39,780 bases of DNA from CAYJAD01 sp964370675 (lineage in GTDB: Bacteria > Desulfobacterota > Desulfovibrionia > Desulfovibrionales > Desulfovibrionaceae), in the NCBI GenBank assembly GCA_964370675.1, contig CAYJKC010000020.1, positions 1-39,780 of the forward strand. The letters are read 5' to 3'. Made by a program: the position numbers and the translations under genes. Shown here in pieces: positions 35,731 through 39,780 of this stretch (its first letter is position 1; each line of letters begins with the position of its first letter). Below the pieces are notes generated by a model that saw nothing but the letters and a program-made list of their open reading frames with translations, was not told the DNA's origin and made no database searches.

Positions 35731-37338
35731 TTAATTAGCTAATCTTTGAGTTAACTTATCTATGGCTTGGTCTATAGTGAATGAAGCTGCTTTTTGACGT
35801 GGTGGATATGCAACATAGCTTTTTAAATGTCTTTCGGCCACCTCATTAGCAAGAAACATAGTAAACTCATGGTCAATACCCCAATCATAATATGTGTTTG
35901 AGGTCACATCAGCACGCTCATATGGGTCAAGGCGCAAGTTAAATAGCTTTGGCATGCGTAACACAACAAATGGTTCTGCCCATATGGCTAGTGTGCCTTG
36001 CATACGTTGCTCCATAAATACATGCTTGAAATTGTCTACACGTAAGGCGACTAAATCCCCATCGTCATTAAAGTAGAAAAATTCTCGGCGAGGATTGTTT
36101 TTTTCTTTTCCGGTAAGATATGGCAAAATATTATAACCATCTAAATGCACTTTGTATGTTTTTTCGCCAATTTTATAGCCGTCAAGTAATTGTTCCTTAA
36201 TTTTGGAATCTCCAGCAGCTGCAATGAGGGTTGGGAACCAGTCCAAGGAAGAAACAATGCTATTATCCACTGTGTCAGCAGGGATGTGCCCCGGCCAGCG
36301 AATAATGGCAGGAACACGGAAGGCACCTTCCCAGTTTGTATTTTTTTCACTGCGGAATGGTGTCATACCACCGTCTGGCCAAGTGTTCATATGCGGTCCA
36401 TTGTCCGTTGTATAAATGACGATGGTGTCTTTATCAAGTCCCATGGCTTTGAGTTTATCCAAAACGGCTCCGACATTTTTGTCATGATCAATCATAGTGT
36501 CGGTGTAGGTGCTCATAAAACGACCACTTTGTCCTACACTTTCGGGCTTAGTGTGGGTTCTAAAGTGCATATGTGTAAAGTTAAGCCACATAAAGAATGG
36601 CTGCTTGGAATCTTTTTGTTTACCAATATAATCCACAGCACGGGCGGCTATATCATCGTCAATGGTTTCCATGCGCTTTCTTGTGAGCGGTCCAGTATCT
36701 GTAATTTTTCCGTTGGCAAATGAATGTAGAACTCCGCGAGGACCAAATTTTTTCTTAAATCGTGGATCTTTAGGATAATCTGGATGTTCTGGATCTTCTT
36801 CAGCATTTAAGTGATATAAATTACCATAAAACTCATCAAAACCATGATTTGTTGGTAAAAATTCATCACGGTCACCCAAGTGATTTTTGCCTAATTGGAT
36901 GGTTTTATAACCTTGTGCCTTGAGTACCTCAGCAATGGTTACATCTTCAGCTTGTAAACCAAGAGTTGCACCAGGCATTCCCACTTTACTTAAGCCAGTA
37001 CGGAAAGGTGTTTGACCAGTAATAAATGCCGACCTTCCAGCCGTAGAGCTTTGTTCGGCATAGTAGTCGGTAAACATGGTTCCTTCCTTGGCAAGCTTGT
37101 CAATATTGGGTGTTTTGTAGCCCATAAGACCGCGAGAATAGGCAGATATGTTGGTAATACCAATGTCATCCCCAAAAATAACCAAAATATTTGGTTTTTT
37201 CTTGTCCGATTGCTCACTTGCAGCTAGGGCATCGCTTGCCATAAAGGGTATGGTAGTAGCGCATAATGCTGTGCAAAAAGGGAGCGCAAGTGTATTCATT
37301 GTCTTATGAATGCCTAGCAACCACGAATTCTTTTTCAT
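35731..37338 (-). CDS. Periplasmic Ser-type arylsulfatase
   Basis: A 535-residue sulfatase of the alkaline-phosphatase superfamily. The ATG at 37338 follows CGGAG and gives a signal peptide ending near ALAA (40). Metal ligands D57-D58 lie in FGDDIG. The catalytic motif is S98-T-A-G-R102 within SSTAGRSAFITG, so the residue made into formylglycine is Ser, matured in the cytoplasm before export. Ser-type enzymes depend on a radical-SAM maturase, which is the next gene. Other ligands lie in YTTDNGPH. Substrate unknown; released sulfate could feed sulfate respiration. Confidence 0.92.
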   Translation of the reverse strand: MKKNSWLLGIHKTMNTLALPFCTALCATTIPFMASDALAASEQSDKKKPNILVIFGDDIGITNISAYSRGLMGYKTPNIDKLAKEGTMFTDYYAEQSSTAGRSAFITGQTPFRTGLSKVGMPGATLGLQAEDVTIAEVLKAQGYKTIQLGKNHLGDRDEFLPTNHGFDEFYGNLYHLNAEEDPEHPDYPKDPRFKKKFGPRGVLHSFANGKITDTGPLTRKRMETIDDDIAARAVDYIGKQKDSKQPFFMWLNFTHMHFRTHTKPESVGQSGRFMSTYTDTMIDHDKNVGAVLDKLKAMGLDKDTIVIYTTDNGPHMNTWPDGGMTPFRSEKNTNWEGAFRVPAIIRWPGHIPADTVDNSIVSSLDWFPTLIAAAGDSKIKEQLLDGYKIGEKTYKVHLDGYNILPYLTGKEKNNPRREFFYFNDDGDLVALRVDNFKHVFMEQRMQGTLAIWAEPFVVLRMPKLFNLRLDPYERADVTSNTYYDWGIDHEFTMFLANEVAERHLKSYVAYPPRQKAASFTIDQAIDKLTQRLAN

Positions 37339-38444
37339 TTGAATCTCCGAGGGGTTAAAGATTGTAATACAAAAGCCATAATACATTTGATAAATACATT
37401 TTCTGAAATTCTTCAGTGTATATTTTATTACACAAATAGCCTTTTTTCGCAAGTTACATTTTTTAGGGAACAGTTAGAGTTATTATCTAATAATTTGAAA
37501 TAATATAATTTATGCATAAAAAAACTTAATTAAGCATAAAACATAAAAATATAAAAATTCAATAGTCATGCCATTAAGTTTTAACTATAAACTTTTTTTA
37601 AAGTAAATATTTTAAGAGTGTTATGTGTAGTTATTTTGACGTAAAACTATAGCATGTCATAAAGTATGGAAAATAAAAGGTTATTATTTGTTTTATAGAA
37701 ACTCTGTGCATTTTATTGTGCAGAGTCGCTTATCAACTTTGGCGTAAGTCAATGCAATTAAATATTAATTTGCTGGAAACATTAACTTATGCAAACATAC
37801 ATAAAGGCAATCGATACAGCGAATGTAAAGCCAAAGAGAGTTCTTTTAATGAATCTAGTTTATTTATACTATTATTACATTTTAGTGATAATAGTATAAA
37901 TATCGATAAAATTTAAAAAATCTCTGCTACAAGACATTTGTTTTGTTACGATTTATCTATTTATGAAGGTTCAGAAATTAGCTAGAAGCGGTTGAAAAAT
38001 AGCAATTTGCATCGTCAGTGCAAAACAGTAAAACTGCTTATATATCTAATACGATTCGCTCTCTGTATCCGTAAGGTTCTCACATCCACCTAACGGATAT
38101 GCTTCGCACCCTTTGGGCAGGACTGGCATCTAGATTTTTTTCGCTTCTTCGTAGTTCACTATTTTTGAACAACCTTCCCACAATTGACTTTTGCAACAGG
38201 CTACTAGTGAATTAATTCTTTTGTATAATTTTAACTAAAACTATCTCGCACCATATTGATATTAGCCTGTAATTTATGGTTTAAAAATTTCACTCAATTA
38301 TTATAAATTATCACTTGACACTTTGTGAAAAAAAATACAAAAAGATGCAGATTGATTACGTGGTAATGGATTTAAGAAGTGGTATTAACTTAATCAATTA
38401 AATAGCAATGATGATTTTTGCGTTAACTTTTAAGGGGATGATGA
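37339..38444 (+). other. 1.1-kb spacer without a convincing gene
   Basis: Very AT-rich between the sulfatase start and the split-Soret gene. A hairpin with wobble pairs lies at about 37702-37727 (CTCTGTGCA with TGTGCAGAG). A 66-codon frame at 37716-37916 has no ribosome-binding site or recognisable motif. The GC-richer 38058-38124 is the second copy of the dispersed repeat. The promoter of the split-Soret gene should lie after 38230, but I cannot point to one. Confidence 0.5.
38058..38124. repeat. Dispersed repeat, copy 2
   Basis: It shares the order of words seen at 17202-17292: GCTCTC, CGTAAG, about 14 variable bases, CTAACG, and GCACCCTTTGGGCAGGACT. Here TATCCGT (38066-38072) pairs with ACGGATA (38093-38099), whereas copy 1 uses TTTACGT/ACGTAAA at the same place. 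Pairing is thus kept while the sequence differs. The 40-base hairpin insert of copy 1 is absent. Confidence 0.6.
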
Positions 38445-39275
38445 ATGAACAGAAGGAAAGTTCTTAGTGGCATTGTAAGTCTTGGTGGCATTATAGCTGC
38501 TGGAGGTTTTGCAGAAGTAGCAAAAGCCGGAACGCAAGGCAAAATGGAACGCTTTGCTCAACAAGGTGGTGATTTTAGCTGGAAACCACACATGCTAGAC
38601 CCTAGTCAGGTAGCAACTCTTGCGCATGCAGCTTACCATCATAAAGGTTATGGCTGAGCCTATGGCGTCATGTACGGACTCATCGGTCTGATGGGTGAAA
38701 AATTTGGTGCTCCTTACTCTACATTCCCCTTTAGCTGTATGGAATTTGGTAAAAGTGCAACTGCAGAATCTGGTGGCACATGTGGATGCCTTATGAGTGG
38801 AGCGCAAGTTATCTCGCTTTTTTATCCTCGTAAAATTGCAGTCCCACTGCAACAAGAGCTTTTCAGGTGGTATGAAGCCACAGCCTTACCTATTTTTCAA
38901 CCGGCAGCTGGCAGTGCTAAAATTGACGGTGCTTTGCCTGACTCAGTATCAGATTCTATTCTATGCCATATTTCAGTGGCACGTTGGTGTAGCAAAAACG
39001 GTTATGCCTCTGGCGCTAAAGAACGCTCTGAACGCTGCGCACGTATAACTGCTGATACTGCTGCAAAAGTTGCAGAACTTATTACTGCTCAAATGAACGG
39101 AAACTTTAAGCCAGTACTTGCACGTTCTGAAATGTACAAAAGCTGTACAACAGAAGGATGTCACGGACCTAAGCCTGATAAATGGGCAAGCACTTCCTTG
39201 AAGGGAACTATGGAATGCTCACCTTGTCACACAGGAAGTAATTTTGTACAGGATAAGAGCAAAAATCATCCATAA
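38445..39275 (+). CDS. Split-Soret-type cytochrome c, probable selenoprotein (UGA = Sec71)
   Basis: A 276-residue protein if TGA at 38655-38657 is read as selenocysteine. The N-terminus MNRRKVLSG... is a Tat-type signal. The body belongs to the C_GCAxxG_C_C redox family: the Sec lies in HKGYG-U-AYGVMYGLIG, where relatives have Cys, followed by C98, GGTCGC (C113, C115), C174, C182 and C198. Two haem sites close the protein: CTTEGCH (234-240, a CX4CH form) and CSPCH (258-262). This layout matches the Desulfovibrio split-Soret cytochrome. The frame continues conserved across the TGA, with a SECIS-like hairpin after it. AAGGGG precedes the ATG and a terminator follows. Without recoding it would be a 70-residue fragment. 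Confidence 0.85.
38678..38696 (+). promoter_or_regulatory. SECIS-like hairpin downstream of the in-frame TGA
   Basis: A 7-bp stem (ACTCATC, 38678-38684, with GATGGGT, 38690-38696, one wobble) closes the loop GGTCT (38685-38689). The loop begins 28 bases after the TGA, within the range of known bacterial SECIS elements. The GGUCU loop is the same as the SelB-contact bases in E. coli fdhF. It lies within the coding sequence, as bacterial SECIS elements do. Confidence 0.8.
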
Positions 39276-39300
39276 ACGTTTATAAAAATATTTTCATATA

Positions 39301-39329
39301 AAAAAGGAAGATTAACATCTTCCTTTTTT
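39301..39329 (+). terminator. Intrinsic terminator after the split-Soret gene
   Basis: The stem AAGGAAGAT (39304-39312) pairs with ATCTTCCTT (39317-39325) over a TAAC-type loop, followed by T, about 30 bases after the stop. Confidence 0.85.
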
Positions 39330-39331
39330 AT

Positions 39332-39702
39332 ATGCTCTACTATAATTTGATGCTGTACAGATTAATCTAACATAATAAAGATGTTTTTTTTCATTTGTAC
39401 AATGCTTTTGCAGTACTAACATTGGTTAGCATGAAAATGTTATCAAGATTTAAAAATTCATTAACCAAATGGTGGACCAAAGCAGTTTAACAGTCGTGTG
39501 TTTTGACCGTTTTTTGTTGACATGACTCTTAATTGTATTTGCGTGGCAGTGGATGCTCTCACTACTTTGGTATGGTAATGCCCTTGGTGGTTTTATAAAT
39601 ATTGAACAAAACATTTATGCTGATTGTCTTAACCTATCTACTTAATAGTATATACAGCACTATTTTTGTTTTGACCAGATTTAAACTACACACACTTTTC
39701 TC
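39332..39702 (+). other. Spacer with possible decayed coding remnants
   Basis: No intact gene. A 30-codon frame at 39553-39645 encodes a hydrophobic, Trp-rich peptide (MLSLLWYGNALGGF...), and its open frame extends upstream without a start. Another short frame starts at 39431 (MKMLSRFKNSLTKWW) and soon stops. Together they look like a broken small membrane-protein gene, but I recognise no family. Confidence 0.35.
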
Positions 39703-39731
39703 TTGACAGGTAAAACCGTTTAGCCTAAATC
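39703..39731 (+). promoter_or_regulatory. Promoter of tRNA-Pro(GGG)
   Basis: A perfect TTGACA (39703-39708), a 17-base spacer and TAAATC (39726-39731) lie 10 bases before the tRNA start. The -35 and the spacing are ideal; the -10 is weak. Confidence 0.6.
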
Positions 39732-39741
39732 TTGACCTCGT

Positions 39742-39780
39742 CGGGATGTAGCGCAGCCTGGGAGCGCACTTGAATGGGGT
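39742..39780 (+). tRNA. tRNA-Pro (anticodon GGG), 3' truncated by window end
   Basis: The first half of a tRNA: acceptor CGGGATG, D arm GCGCAGCCTGGGAGCGC, then the anticodon stem CTTGA with loop ATGGGGT, so U33 is followed by anticodon GGG. The remainder lies off the window. It is a different isoacceptor from the TGG tRNA at 5023-5099. Confidence 0.88.

Noticed and set aside
37716..37916. 66-codon frame in the spacer before the split-Soret gene
   Set aside because: Starts inside a hairpin, no Shine-Dalgarno, no recognisable protein features.
38445..38657. A separate 70-residue gene ending at TGA
   Set aside because: The family sequence continues in the same frame past the TGA and the stub lacks all haem sites; recoding with a SECIS-like hairpin explains it better.
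1..39780. CRISPR array or complete transposon
   Set aside because: No regularly spaced direct repeats and no transposase or integrase gene were seen.

Overview
The window comes from the chromosome of an anaerobic, low-GC deltaproteobacterium, most likely a Desulfovibrionaceae member. Pointers are a NrfHA cytochrome c nitrite reductase with an adjacent sigma-54 two-component system, a split-Soret-type multihaem cytochrome (a Desulfovibrio hallmark), a lactate-permease-family carrier, and a Ser-type sulfatase with its radical-SAM maturase. Genus and species are not assigned. One 10-N assembly gap lies at 35577-35586.

Layout. 1-1900: rplA (5' end off the window), an L10-type leader, rplJ, rplL and a terminator; rpoB does not follow. 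2064-5099: an iron-type alcohol dehydrogenase, then a GT92-like glycosyltransferase lying between a decayed tRNA-Pro 3' end with its old terminator and an intact tRNA-Pro(TGG) with terminator, the footprint of a tRNA-targeted insertion. 5428-12012: nrfHA (minus strand) divergent from a haem-binding hybrid kinase and an NtrC-type regulator, then a periplasmic rhodanese; a sigma-54-like promoter precedes nrfH. 12041-15607: a nested palindromic element and a five-PAS hybrid kinase. 15845-18469: serS and a convergent REC/HD-GYP phosphodiesterase, separated by a hairpin-rich repeat.

18533-33644 is a long minus-strand series: lactate permease, mnmG, a PilZ protein, corC, lnt, prfB, a degenerate GGDEF-like protein, a MinD/FlhG-type ATPase, HU, dapA and a four-gene Mla-type lipid transport operon (STAS-permease, ATPase, MCE protein, lipoprotein). 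33788-37338: a DedA protein, the anaerobic sulfatase-maturating enzyme and its periplasmic Ser-type sulfatase. 37339-38444 has no convincing gene but holds a second copy of the dispersed repeat. 38445-39275 is a split-Soret cytochrome c gene interrupted by an in-frame TGA, followed by a SECIS-like hairpin with a GGTCT loop; I read it as a selenoprotein. The window ends inside tRNA-Pro(GGG).

Two genes use UGA recoding: prfB by programmed +1 frameshift, and the split-Soret gene by likely selenocysteine insertion. The latter is the most interesting item, because ordinary gene callers would break or truncate it. Other items of interest are the tRNA-flanked glycosyltransferase insert, a 13-bp inverted repeat abutting the PAS kinase start codon, the nested palindrome at 12041-12195, and the dispersed repeat shared by 17202-17292 and 38058-38124.
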